This document shows positions 53,089 through 62,113 of a DNA stretch of 64,000 nt, piece by piece. The notes beneath the pieces are model-generated. The model was not told where the DNA came from and did not search any database. It was given only the letters and a program-made list of their open reading frames with translations. Both the position numbers and the translations under genes were made by a program. The DNA is from Bacteroidales bacterium. GTDB taxonomy: Bacteria; Bacteroidota; Bacteroidia; Bacteroidales; VadinHA17. The DNA is taken from positions 62,001 through 126,000 of the forward strand of contig JALHSP010000056.1 in NCBI GenBank assembly GCA_022865305.1, in the 5' to 3' direction. How positions within the stretch are numbered: the first letter of the stretch is position 1; every line of letters begins with the position of its first letter.

Positions 53089-54345
53089 TTAATCTATAAG
53101 TTTCCCATTCAATATTACTGTCTCAACCAGGTTGCTTCCAAATGCATACGGCATAAAATCATATGACGGTATTTCTTTAGTAATAAACACATTAGCTACT
53201 TTCCCCCGGACAATTGAACCATGCGTATCAGACAATCCCATTGCATACGCTGAATTAATTGTGACTGCATTGATTACCTCTTCAGGAAGCATTTTTAACC
53301 TGATGCAGCCAAGCGACATGATCAGTTTCATGTTTCCGGATGGTGCTGAACCCGGATTATAATCTGAAGCCAGTGCAACAGGCAGTCCTGCATCAATGAT
53401 TTTCCTGGCCGGTGGATCAGGCAATCCGAGGAAAAAAGCTGAGGCGGGCAGAAGAGTTGGCATAGTGCCGGTTCCTTTGAGCTCATTGATCTCATCATCC
53501 CCTGTGCATTCAAGATGATCAACTGAAAGGGCATTGTATTTTACTCCGATCTGAACGCCTCCCGAATAATCAAGCTCGTTCGCATGAAGCTTTGCTGTCA
53601 GACCATATTTAAGTCCTGCCATGAGTATTCTTTCAGTATCCTCAGCCGTAAAGAAACCGTTGTCACAGAACACATCTATATAATCAGCCAGCTCTTCCGA
53701 AGCCACAACCGGGATCATTTCATTTATGACAAGATCAACATATTTTTCCCTGTCGTTTTTATATTCTTCGGGAACAGCATGAGCTCCGAGAAATGTAGCT
53801 TTGACCTCGATCGGAGAACTCTCTTTAATCCTTCTTATCACCCTCAATATTTTAAGTTCATCTGTTGTAGTAAGGCCATAACCGCTTTTTATCTCGACTG
53901 CACCGGTTCCAAGGCATATTATTTCGTTAACACGCACCATGGATTGATCAAACAGCTCATTCTCAGATGTTTTCTGAAGAAGCTTTGCGGAATTCAATAT
54001 ACCTCCTCCTCTTTTGGCTATCTCAACATATGACAATCCCTTTATTTTATCCGTGAACTCAGTTTCACGGCTGCCTGCGTAAACAAGATGTGTATGAGGA
54101 TCACAAAATGACGGAAATACAATCCTGCCTGTCGCATCAATTATCTTATGCTGCACATGACCGGATAGCTGGTATTCCGGAGGGATATCTTTCATTATTC
54201 CGAAATCTTTTATTTTCTCATCCTCGATAAAAAGAAATGCATCCGGTATCGCATTCAGCTTTGCCATTTCACTTCCGCAAATTTGTTTTCGCGGATGATC
54301 TTCAGTCTGAACAAGACATCGTATATTTTTAATGAGCAATCCCAT
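53089..54345 (-). CDS. hutI: Imidazolonepropionase
   Basis: This 418-residue amidohydrolase opens imidazolone-5-propionate to formiminoglutamate, the step before FtcD. The metal site HxH is in FPSFCDPHTHLVYAGSR. The catalytic His and Glu are within TAKLHANELDYSGG and SVDHLECTG, and the last metal Asp is in VALASDYNPGSAPS. The length is normal. It is upstream of ftcD on the same strand, so together they form the lower part of the formiminoglutamate route of histidine use. Confidence 0.96.
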   Translation of the reverse strand: MGLLIKNIRCLVQTEDHPRKQICGSEMAKLNAIPDAFLFIEDEKIKDFGIMKDIPPEYQLSGHVQHKIIDATGRIVFPSFCDPHTHLVYAGSRETEFTDKIKGLSYVEIAKRGGGILNSAKLLQKTSENELFDQSMVRVNEIICLGTGAVEIKSGYGLTTTDELKILRVIRRIKESSPIEVKATFLGAHAVPEEYKNDREKYVDLVINEMIPVVASEELADYIDVFCDNGFFTAEDTERILMAGLKYGLTAKLHANELDYSGGVQIGVKYNALSVDHLECTGDDEINELKGTGTMPTLLPASAFFLGLPDPPARKIIDAGLPVALASDYNPGSAPSGNMKLIMSLGCIRLKMLPEEVINAVTINSAYAMGLSDTHGSIVRGKVANVFITKEIPSYDFMPYAFGSNLVETVILNGKLID

Positions 54346-54452
54346 AAGTATTTAATCGTAAAACAATGGTCTAAGGTAGCAAATATTAAAAAACCGGATC
54401 GATATTTCCATTTTTCTTTATCTTTAGCCGTTTCAACCAAAAACTAAATTTA

Positions 54453-55796
54453 TTGAAGAAGTCCTTTTCACTTCTGCTAATTGCATTTATATCATTTTCA
54501 GTATACGGACAGGAAAAGAAGGTAAAAACCGGCTGGAAGTTCGGCGGTGCACTTCCTGCTATAGCCTTTGACTCTGATCTCGGATTCCAGTATGGAGCTC
54601 TTGTAGAATTTTTTAATTATGGCGACGGTAGCACTTATCCCGATTATTTTGATCATACCTATACCGAAGTTTCTCATTTTACCAAAGGAAGCGGCATATA
54701 TAGGTTAATGTATGAATCAAATCACCTCATTCCGGGGGTGCATCTGACAAGCGATCTCAGCTACCTGCCTGACCAGGCTAATCATTTTTATGGCTATAAC
54801 GGCTATGAATCAGTTTTCGTTAAAGATTGGATGGATGAAGAATCAACCGATTACAGGACCAGGATGTTCTATCGTAATCAGAGGAACCAGTTCAGGTTTA
54901 AGAATGATTTCCAGGGAAAATTGTCAGGTGAACACATAAAGTGGAGCGCTGGTTTTGCCTTCCAGAATTTCAAAATCAGCTCGGTTGACATTGATAAGCT
55001 GAACAAAGGTAAGGAAGAAAACCTGTTGCCGTCCGTCACTGACGAACCAGGTCTGTTTGAACATTACCAGGAACTGGGATTGATCTCAGAAAATGAGGCT
55101 AATGGCGGATGGGTCAATACAGTCAAGGCAGGTGTGGCATGGGACAGCCGTGATAACCGGCCGAACCCGATGAAAGGTATCTGGACTGAGCTGGGCATCG
55201 AGATCGCTCCTTCATTCCTTGGTAACGACTGGGGATTCTCAAAATTATATTTCACCCATCGCCAGTATTTTACTCTTATTGAAAATGACCTTTCACTTGT
55301 TTACCGGCTTGGTTATCAGACTACACTTTCCGGCACCTCACCTTTCTTTTATCAGTCACAGGTAATTACCTCAATGCTTACTGGTGAAACAAATGAAGGG
55401 CTTGGAGGTTCAAGCACACTGAGAGGAATTATGAGAAACAGGGTAATAGGTGATGCATTTGTCCTGGGAAACGTTGAACTTCGCTGGAAACCGGTTTATT
55501 TTACAATATTCAAGCAGGATTGCTACCTGGGTCTTAACCTGTTTTACGATTTCGGAAGAGTGACAAAGAATATCAAGCTCCCTGCTAATCTCCAGACAAC
55601 CTTTAGTTCTGAATATCCGGGAGAATTTTATTCAGATTACTTTAATGCGGGAGAAGAAAAGTTACATCAGAGCGCTGGGATAAGCATCATGCCTGTAATG
55701 AATCAGAACTTTGTTATTGCTGTTGACATTGGTAAAGCTTTCAATAAGCAGGACGGTAATATCGGAGTAGCAATTGGTTTGAATTATCTGTTCTAG
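54453..55796 (+). CDS. BamA/D15-type outer-membrane beta-barrel protein
   Basis: This 447-residue protein has a signal peptide (KKSFSLLLIAFISFSVYGQ) and then a predicted 16-strand-type barrel of the bacterial surface antigen (Omp85) family, without POTRA domains. The conserved GLGGSSTLRGIMRNRVIGDA and NVELRWKPVYF segments are the family core. No ATG precedes the signal sequence, so translation probably starts at the TTG at 54453. It is divergent from hutI by 107 bases. The function (protein or lipid handling) is not resolved. Confidence 0.85.
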   Translation: MKKSFSLLLIAFISFSVYGQEKKVKTGWKFGGALPAIAFDSDLGFQYGALVEFFNYGDGSTYPDYFDHTYTEVSHFTKGSGIYRLMYESNHLIPGVHLTSDLSYLPDQANHFYGYNGYESVFVKDWMDEESTDYRTRMFYRNQRNQFRFKNDFQGKLSGEHIKWSAGFAFQNFKISSVDIDKLNKGKEENLLPSVTDEPGLFEHYQELGLISENEANGGWVNTVKAGVAWDSRDNRPNPMKGIWTELGIEIAPSFLGNDWGFSKLYFTHRQYFTLIENDLSLVYRLGYQTTLSGTSPFFYQSQVITSMLTGETNEGLGGSSTLRGIMRNRVIGDAFVLGNVELRWKPVYFTIFKQDCYLGLNLFYDFGRVTKNIKLPANLQTTFSSEYPGEFYSDYFNAGEEKLHQSAGISIMPVMNQNFVIAVDIGKAFNKQDGNIGVAIGLNYLF

Positions 55797-55835
55797 GATA
55801 TGACCTCACCCCTTCTATCCCCTGCTCAGAATTCC

Positions 55836-55956
55836 CATGTACTCACCCCCTTCTTTTCCCCCTCTCTACTTTGTAAAGAGGGGGAATTAGTTGATATACA
55901 ATGATATAACACCCCCTCTTTGCGAAGCAGAGAGGGGGTTGGGGGGTGAGTACATG
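55836..55956. repeat. Palindromic element with terminal inverted repeats
   Basis: CATGTACTCACCCCC at 55836-55850 is perfectly complementary to GGGGGTGAGTACATG at 55942-55956, framing 121 bases. Inside are two hairpins of CCCCCTCT/AGAGGGGG type (55858-55884 and 55912-55938). It fills most of the gap between the D15 gene and fabI. Its inner core also occurs at 26.9 kb. Confidence 0.85.
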
Positions 55957-55967
55957 TGTCACTCGTC

Positions 55968-56798
55968 TCAATTGCATTCCTCAAAGCTCTTCCGGTATTG
56001 CTCGATAGCTTTAAGACTCATACCCATGCTTGAGAATCCTCCGTCATGATAGAGGTTCTGCATTGTGACTTTTCTTGTAAGATCAGAGAATAAAACTACA
56101 CAGTAATCAGCACATTCTTCCGCTGTTGCGTTTCCGAGGGGTGACATCCGTTCGGAGAAGTCGACGAGTGAATCGAATCCGTGGATACCACTGCCTGCAG
56201 TTGTAAGAGTAGGAGATTGTGAAACCGTATTTATCCTGACATGCCTGTCGCGCCCATAGATATACCCGAAGCTACGGGCAATTGACTCAAGCAGCGCTTT
56301 TGCATCACCCATATCGTTGTAACCGGTAAGAGTACGCTGTGCAGCGACATATGACAACGCGACAACTGAACCCCATTCTTTTATTGCATCGAGTTTATAG
56401 GTGGTTTGCAGAATCCTGTGGAAGCTGAGAGCAGATATGTCGAAAGTCTTCAGCATGTTTTCATAGTTTGTCTGCTCGTAAGGAATATCTTTCCTGACAT
56501 TGGGAGACATACCGATAGAATGGAGGATAAAATCGAACCGGCCTCCAAAGATTTTCATGCTTTCGGACAGAAGATTATCAATATCTTCCATTTTTGTTGC
56601 ATCAGCAGTAATTACAGTGCTGCCGGTTATCCCGGCCAGGTCGTTGATTGTACCCATTCTGACTGCCACCGGAGAGTTGGTAAGAACAAGTTCAGCTCCA
56701 TGCTGCGACGCTTTCAGGGCAACCTGCCATGCAATTGATTTTTCATTCAGGGCTCCGAATATGATTCCTTTTTTACCTTTCAGAAGTGATCCTTCCAT
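55968..56798 (-). CDS. fabI: Enoyl-acyl-carrier-protein reductase
   Basis: This protein of 276 residues is the NADH-dependent reductase that closes each round of fatty-acid elongation. The cofactor region GIIFGALNEKSIAWQVA is the FabI version of the glycine-rich loop. The catalytic pair Tyr-x6-Lys is in YNDMGDAKALLESIARS. The ATG at 56798 (MEGSLLKGKK) is chosen; an in-frame ATG eight codons earlier adds only a basic tail. It stands alone on the minus strand, between two palindromic repeat regions. Confidence 0.95.
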   Translation of the reverse strand: MEGSLLKGKKGIIFGALNEKSIAWQVALKASQHGAELVLTNSPVAVRMGTINDLAGITGSTVITADATKMEDIDNLLSESMKIFGGRFDFILHSIGMSPNVRKDIPYEQTNYENMLKTFDISALSFHRILQTTYKLDAIKEWGSVVALSYVAAQRTLTGYNDMGDAKALLESIARSFGYIYGRDRHVRINTVSQSPTLTTAGSGIHGFDSLVDFSERMSPLGNATAEECADYCVVLFSDLTRKVTMQNLYHDGGFSSMGMSLKAIEQYRKSFEECN

Positions 56799-56823
56799 TT
56801 TAATTCTATTTTTTTTGATCACC

Positions 56824-56945
56824 CCCTTCCCTGCCTTCCCCCACGGGGGAAGGCCCTCCGCGGCAGGCTGGCTCCTTCGCTAAAATTGCCCACAGGGCAA
56901 TTTTTAAACGCTCGGCCCTCCCTTGGGAGAAATAAGAAAGGGGGT
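56824..56945. repeat. G/C-rich hairpin cluster between fabI and recN
   Basis: Several inverted repeats lie in 155 bases of same-strand gap: CCCCC-ACG-GGGG near 56838, and a perfect AAAATTGCCC/GGGCAATTTT hairpin with a 3-base loop at 56882-56904. The 56882-56904 hairpin might terminate recN transcription, and the first belongs to the dispersed family. Confidence 0.65.
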
Positions 56946-56953
56946 ATATTTAT

Positions 56954-58618
56954 CTAATTACCAGCTGATTTTATAAGCTCCCTGGCATTCTTTATAGCAA
57001 TCTCCGTAACTTCGCTGCCACTCAGTAACCTGGCTACTTCCATTACTCTTTCATCGGATGATAACAATTTAATACGGGTAATTGTTGAATCTCCGGTATC
57101 ATCTTTATAGACATGATAGTGCTTTGAACCTCTTGAAGCCACCTGCGGCAGATGTGTGATATTCACAACCTGCATATATTTTCCCATACCCGCCAGTATC
57201 TGTCCTACTTTATCAGCTATCTCGCCTGAAACACCAGCATCAATCTCATCGAAAATTATCGTCGGCAGATTGCTGTTCTTTGTCAGAAATGATTTAAGGC
57301 TGAGCATAACTCTCGACAATTCTCCTCCCGAAGCAATCCTGGCAAGGTTTTCAGGTGCTACCTGCTTGTTTGCAGTAAACAGAAATTCAGCGTGATCTAT
57401 GCCAGTATGAGTAAAGTCCCCTACCTGTGAAAAAGATATCTTGAACCTGGCGTTTGGCATCCCAAGCTGCTTCAGTAATTCAGTAATTTTCCTTTCCACA
57501 TCAGGTATTATGTTTTTTCTCTTATCTGAAATCTCTTCAGAAAGCTTTCTCAGTTTATCAGTCTCTCTTTCCAGAATCGATGCCAGCTCTGTCATCCGAT
57601 CATCACTGGTAACAATTGATTTAATCAGATTCTTTATCTCTTCTTTCTTTATTATCAACTCATTAAGATTACCGACGCGATGTTTCTGAATCAATGAATA
57701 GATAGTGTCAAGCCTGTCATTCACATGAGCAAGACGATGAGGATCAGCTTCAATTGATACGGCAAGCTTTTCAACTTCACCTGCCAGGTCATTCAATTCG
57801 ATATAGGAGGAATCTGTCCTGGAAAAAATATCTTCCCCTTCGGGTATGAATGTTTTTATTTTATCCAGGTTGGTTTTAATCTCCCTCAACATAGAGAGTA
57901 TGGAAATCCCGTCAGATGCAAACAGGTTTGAAGAGTTGCTTAATGCCACTTTAATTTCTTCTGCATGGCTGAGCAGTTCCTGTTCCTTTTCAAGCTCTTC
58001 CTGTTCACCTTGTACGAGCTTTGCTTCTTCAATCTGGTTAAACTGGAACTGGTAATATTCTAGATCAGCCTTGTTCCTGTCTGCTTTCTCTTTTATATCT
58101 AAATACTCTTTTCTAAGCTTCCGGTAATTTTTATAAGCTGTTCTGTATTCGCTGTTAAGTTTTGCGGTCCCGGCAAAAGAATCAATAACATTTAGCTGAA
58201 AAGGGTTATCACTAAGCATGAGTGTCTGGTGCTGGGAGTGGATATCAATAAGCTTGTCACCCAGTTCCTTTAAAAGGTTGATAGTAACCGGTGTGTCATT
58301 GATAAACGCGCGCGATTTGCCGGCTGGATTGATCTCCCGTCTTAAAATAGTGACAGGTTCATAATCAAGTTCATGGGATGTAAAGAACTCGGAAAGGTCA
58401 TATTCTTCAATTCTGAAAGTACCTTCAACTATGCATTTTTCATTTTTTTCAAGCAGCACCGAAGTATCTGCCCTGGTTCCGAGAATAAGTGACAAAGCTC
58501 CCAGAAGTATAGATTTTCCTGCGCCTGTTTCGCCGGTAATAATAGTCAGGCCGTTCTCAAGCTGGACGTCCAGATCTTTTATAAGTGCATAGTTTTGCAC
58601 GAACAGTTTTACCAGCAT
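56954..58618 (-). CDS. recN: DNA repair protein RecN
   Basis: This 554-residue SMC-like ATPase acts in double-strand-break repair. Walker A is TIITGETGAGKSILLGAL at residues 30-47. A long coiled-coil arm with heptads occupies about residues 155-375. The C-terminal head has the ABC-type signature IASGGELSRVMLSLKSFL and the Walker B region LPTIIFDEIDAGVSGEIADK. It lies 9 bases after the DUF4835 gene in the leftward cluster bamD-rpoZ-like-coaBC-DUF4835-recN. Confidence 0.96.
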   Translation of the reverse strand: MLVKLFVQNYALIKDLDVQLENGLTIITGETGAGKSILLGALSLILGTRADTSVLLEKNEKCIVEGTFRIEEYDLSEFFTSHELDYEPVTILRREINPAGKSRAFINDTPVTINLLKELGDKLIDIHSQHQTLMLSDNPFQLNVIDSFAGTAKLNSEYRTAYKNYRKLRKEYLDIKEKADRNKADLEYYQFQFNQIEEAKLVQGEQEELEKEQELLSHAEEIKVALSNSSNLFASDGISILSMLREIKTNLDKIKTFIPEGEDIFSRTDSSYIELNDLAGEVEKLAVSIEADPHRLAHVNDRLDTIYSLIQKHRVGNLNELIIKKEEIKNLIKSIVTSDDRMTELASILERETDKLRKLSEEISDKRKNIIPDVERKITELLKQLGMPNARFKISFSQVGDFTHTGIDHAEFLFTANKQVAPENLARIASGGELSRVMLSLKSFLTKNSNLPTIIFDEIDAGVSGEIADKVGQILAGMGKYMQVVNITHLPQVASRGSKHYHVYKDDTGDSTITRIKLLSSDERVMEVARLLSGSEVTEIAIKNARELIKSAGN

Positions 58619-58627
58619 AACTGATTA

Positions 58628-59560
58628 TTAAGGGACATTGGATGCAGTAATCTTTTCGTATTTTGATTTGTTTGAAGGATCTATCTCGGTGAGTATCTGT
58701 ACAACCCGGCTCTTTTCCTCAGGAAATGCCTCCGTAAATATATTGATCAGTTCGTCTGACCTCGATTCCATTACAACCTGGACAAGGTACATGAAAGGAT
58801 CGGGTCTTTTCCTGTAAACCTCCTGCATCAGCCTGAGACTTTCCACCATGCTTGTTCTGGCTTCAGAGATCCTCGATTCCATCCTGTCGAGTCCGTTAAT
58901 ATTATATTCGTAAATAAATTTCCTGACATCCTCGTATTCTTTGTTGAGAATATTTTTAATCAGCCAGTACCTGTTTCTGTTCCGGGAACCGTCATAAGGC
59001 TTCCATCCTGCTTCGGGAGCATTCTGTGCATTTGTAACAATTTTCTCGGCCATCTGGAAAAACTCTGTACCTCCCTCAGAGGCAAACGAATCATAGTCAA
59101 AGCCAAGTATAATATATGCATAGTATGCCAGGACAGAAATAAGGCTCGACCTGTGTGTTGTAGGATCAAACTCCAGAGGCTGAAATTCCACATACCTGAA
59201 TCTGAAGCTATTATCCATAAAATTCAGAATTGTGGTGCTATAGGTGGTATTATAAACAGGTCTTTTGAGCTGAATCTGTATGGTTCCATTGAATTCGTCA
59301 GCCGAGATCTGGTCAGTCAGGTTGATAATAAAATTGCATTCGATCCTTTCCGAATAGCTGAATACATGGTTAGTCCATACGGTATTATTCATAAAATCAT
59401 AAATATCACGCTGCATATTCTCGAATACCTGCCTGTTAGATCCCTGGATTTTCTGCGCAGAGATCTGCACATTGCAGATAAGCTCCTGGGAAGCGATTTT
59501 CCCGGGAGATATAATCAGAATTGCCGTAAGCAGAAATTTCGTAAGGTGTACCAGTTTCAT
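58628..59560 (-). CDS. DUF4835 family protein, PorD-like
   Basis: This 310-residue exported protein has a signal peptide (FLLTAILIISPGKIASQ) and the DUF4835 body (ELICNVQISAQKIQGSNRQVF, IQLKRPVYNTTYSTTILNFMDNSF, LAYYAYIILGFDYDSF). Family members carry the name PorD in connection with the type IX secretion system; I infer a related envelope role here from that name and the neighbours, not from any catalytic motif. It overlaps the 3' end of coaBC by four bases (ATGA), so translation is coupled. Confidence 0.85.
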   Translation of the reverse strand: MKLVHLTKFLLTAILIISPGKIASQELICNVQISAQKIQGSNRQVFENMQRDIYDFMNNTVWTNHVFSYSERIECNFIINLTDQISADEFNGTIQIQLKRPVYNTTYSTTILNFMDNSFRFRYVEFQPLEFDPTTHRSSLISVLAYYAYIILGFDYDSFASEGGTEFFQMAEKIVTNAQNAPEAGWKPYDGSRNRNRYWLIKNILNKEYEDVRKFIYEYNINGLDRMESRISEARTSMVESLRLMQEVYRKRPDPFMYLVQVVMESRSDELINIFTEAFPEEKSRVVQILTEIDPSNKSKYEKITASNVP

Positions 59561-60769
59561 ACTTTCTTTATCATTGAAATAATCTTGTCGAGTATATCCC
59601 GTGCAGCTTCTTCCTTTGATTTCAACTCAAATTTATTAATATTATTGTACTTGTCAATGATCGTGATTTTATTAGTATCGTGCTCAAATCCTGCACCTTT
59701 TTCATTTAATGAATTTAATACTATGATATCGAGATTCTTCTGCTTCAGTTTTACAGTTGCATTTTTGATTTCGTTATCTGTTTCGAGTGCAAAGCCTGCG
59801 ATGAATTGAGATCGTTTTTTTAATTTCCCGAGCGTTTTTGCAATGTCTGTTGTTGGTTTAAGCTTCAGAACCATCTCTTTTCCGTCTTTCTTCAATTTCT
59901 CTTTTGCAACCTGTGAAGGGGTATAATCAGCTATTGCAGCTGAAAGAATTGCTATATCGCAAGACGGGAAACGCGAGATGCATTCGGTCGCCATTGTCTC
60001 TGCTGTTGTCACTTTTATTATTTTAACAGATCCATTTTCAGGAAGGATATTCACCGGTCCAAGAACGAGTTCCACAACGGCTCCTGAATCTGCAGCGGCA
60101 TCTGCAAGAGCAATTCCCATTTTCCCTGAAGAATAATTGCTGATAAAACGGACCGGATCGAGAGGTTCACGTGTAGGACCCGCATTTACGAGAACATGTT
60201 TGCCTTTCAGAGGCTTATTATTTTTTTTTTTGAAAGAAACTTTTTATCTCCTTTACTATTTCTTCCGGCTCTGCCATACGGCCTTTTCCTGTAAGTCCGC
60301 TTGCAAGTTCACCGCATGCCGGTTCCAGTATTGTGATCCCGAATGCTTTCAGGGTTTCAATATTAATGACTGTTGCAGGATGGTTCAGCATATCGACGTC
60401 CATTGATGGTGCAACAAATACAGGGCAACGAGCTGATAAATAAGTTGTAAGGAGCAGATTATTTGCAATACCCGAAGCCATCTTTGCAATAGTATTTGCA
60501 GTTGCAGGTGCAATAAGGTAAAGGTGAGCCCACAAACCAAGATTGACATGGCTGTTCCAGTCCCCGTTTTCAGGACTGTAAGATTCGGTCAGTACCGGAT
60601 TTTTTGATAAGGTGGCAAGGGTAAGAGGCGTGATGAATTCCTTGGCATGTTTTGTCATGATGACTTTCACATAAGCACCCTCCTTGACCAGCAACCGGAT
60701 TATAGTTGCAGTTTTGAAAGCTGCAATACCTCCTGTCACCCCTACAAGTATGTTTTTGTCTTTCAGCAT
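59557..60769 (-). pseudogene. coaBC: coaBC, frameshifted between its two domains
   Basis: This gene encodes the bifunctional enzyme that joins cysteine to 4'-phosphopantothenate (CoaB) and decarboxylates the product (CoaC) in coenzyme A synthesis. The first frame (60769 to 60218) is a complete CoaC with VGVTGGIAAFKTATIIRLL and VAPSMDVDMLNHPA. The second frame contains CoaB from NAGPTREPLDPVRFISNYSSG to the end at 59557. The frames meet at a run of eleven A on the coding strand (plus 60221-60231). Ten A would read straight through as FFQKKNNKPLKGKHVLVNAG. The gene is essential in most bacteria, so error or slippage is more likely than true loss. An internal ATG at 60120 lacks the CoaB N-terminus. 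Confidence 0.92.
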
Positions 60770-60783
60770 ACTAAAGCTGAATT

Positions 60784-61116
60784 TTATTTTTGTTTGGCTG
60801 GTTTCTCCGGATTCCGGTGAAATATTTTGCCTTCCTCAAGCTCCTGCAAGGCAATCAGAGTTGGTTTCGGCAGTCTTTCGTAAAATTTCGATATCTCAAT
60901 CTGTTCACGGTTTTCAAATACCTCCTCCAGGTTATCGCTGAACGAAGCAAACTCTTCAAGTTTCTTGTTAAGTTCCTGCTTCATTTCAACAGCAATCTGG
61001 TTTGACCTTCTTGATACAATAATAACAGTCTCATAAATATTCCCTGTACCATGTGTCATCAAGTCGAGGTTACGCGTTACTGTTGTTGACGGGGCCGTTG
61101 ATTTTCTGTAATCCAT
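60784..61116 (-). CDS. Omega-like RNA polymerase subunit (Rpb6 family)
   Basis: This 110-residue protein is the Bacteroidota version of the omega/Rpb6 assembly subunit of RNA polymerase. Recognisable is TGNIYETVIIVSRRSNQIAVEMKQEL, the conserved omega helix pair, extended by a C-terminal helical part. It lies between bamD and coaBC with gaps of 9 and 14 bases, an arrangement conserved across the phylum. Confidence 0.9.
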   Translation of the reverse strand: MDYRKSTAPSTTVTRNLDLMTHGTGNIYETVIIVSRRSNQIAVEMKQELNKKLEEFASFSDNLEEVFENREQIEISKFYERLPKPTLIALQELEEGKIFHRNPEKPAKQK

Positions 61117-61125
61117 ATTAAGTAA

Positions 61126-61941
61126 TTAATTATTAGCTTCTGTATCAGTAACTCCGGTTTTAAGAAACTTGTTTGTTGTCTGAAAAATCCTTTTTACGTC
61201 TCTTGAAAACCTGCTATCAGGGAACTCCTCCATAAAAGAATAATAATCATCGAGGGTTGCCTGGTATCGCTCTTTCTGTTTATTCGCCATACTGTTTTCG
61301 GCATAAAGGAAAAGTGAATTAAGCTTAAGGAACATCATTTCCTCCCTGAATTTTGTATCAGCAAATTCCTTTAGGCTATTGGTGAGAGCTACTATCGCTG
61401 CTCTGTATTGTTTCATTTCATAATAGAGCTTTGCACTCAGATATGACTTCTCAACAATTCTCTCCTCAAGCTCTTTCATAAGTCTTTTACATTCTTCAAC
61501 CTTTGGGCTTGCAGGGAATCTGTTTATAAAAACACTAAATCCTTCTATTGCGCTTCTTGTATTTTCCTGGTCGAGCTCTGCCCGTGGTGCGATGTTATAA
61601 TCACACATTGCGGCCATAAAGCTTGCCTCTTCGGCATATTTCCCGAAAGGGTACTGATCGATATATGATTTAAAATAACTTCCTGCAGTATAGTAATCCT
61701 TCATTCCGTAAAAGCTCTGTGCATTAATCCAGTTAAGGTCTTCTGCCTCTTCCGTAGCCCTGTATCTTGGAAGAATCTGTGTCAGCAATTCCGTTGCTTT
61801 TACATATTGCCCTTCATCATAGTACTCTTTTACTTTGGTTTTCTTGAGATCATAATCGGTACTCTTCAGGAGTTTCTCATACTCACCGCAGGAAATCAGC
61901 AACACCAAAAATATCAGGACTATATGTAATTTGAATCTCAT
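61126..61941 (-). CDS. bamD: Outer-membrane assembly lipoprotein BamD
   Basis: This protein of about 271 residues is the TPR lipoprotein of the BAM machine that inserts outer-membrane proteins. The lipobox is VLLISCG; the true start is the ATG at 61941, because a start 16 codons upstream would cover the promoter box CAAAATTA at 61957-61964. At least four TPR-like units follow (EYYDEGQYVKATELLTQILPRY, GSYFKSYIDQYPFGKYAEEASFM, FINRFPASPKVEECKRLMKEL). It heads the leftward cluster containing rpoZ-like, coaBC, DUF4835 and recN. Confidence 0.93.
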   Translation of the reverse strand: MRFKLHIVLIFLVLLISCGEYEKLLKSTDYDLKKTKVKEYYDEGQYVKATELLTQILPRYRATEEAEDLNWINAQSFYGMKDYYTAGSYFKSYIDQYPFGKYAEEASFMAAMCDYNIAPRAELDQENTRSAIEGFSVFINRFPASPKVEECKRLMKELEERIVEKSYLSAKLYYEMKQYRAAIVALTNSLKEFADTKFREEMMFLKLNSLFLYAENSMANKQKERYQATLDDYYSFMEEFPDSRFSRDVKRIFQTTNKFLKTGVTDTEANN

Positions 61942-62051
61942 AAAAAAAATGTTGCGCAAAATTACTGTATTTTTTTTCATTTCAGGCATAAAAACGGAAT
62001 TTTATTACAATTATTTCATAATGGCATACTGATGATAAATTAGGTATAAAT

Positions 62052-62086
62052 AGGTATTAGGGAATACCTGTTAATCATTACTTTTG
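62052..62086 (+). promoter_or_regulatory. Promoter and palindrome of the alpha-oxoamine synthase gene
   Basis: TTAG (62057-62060, one mismatch from TTTG), an 18-base spacer and TACTTTTG (62079-62086, exact -7 consensus) lie 28 bases before the ATG. AGGTATT-AGGG-AATACCT (62052-62069) covers the -33 box, so a repressor could block it. Confidence 0.55.
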
Positions 62087-62113
62087 TGACAATTTTTACT
62101 AAAAGATGCTGTA

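Noticed and set aside
59153-59809. 218-codon open frame antisense to the DUF4835 and coaBC genes
   Set aside because: It covers two real genes on the opposite strand and has no recognisable domain.
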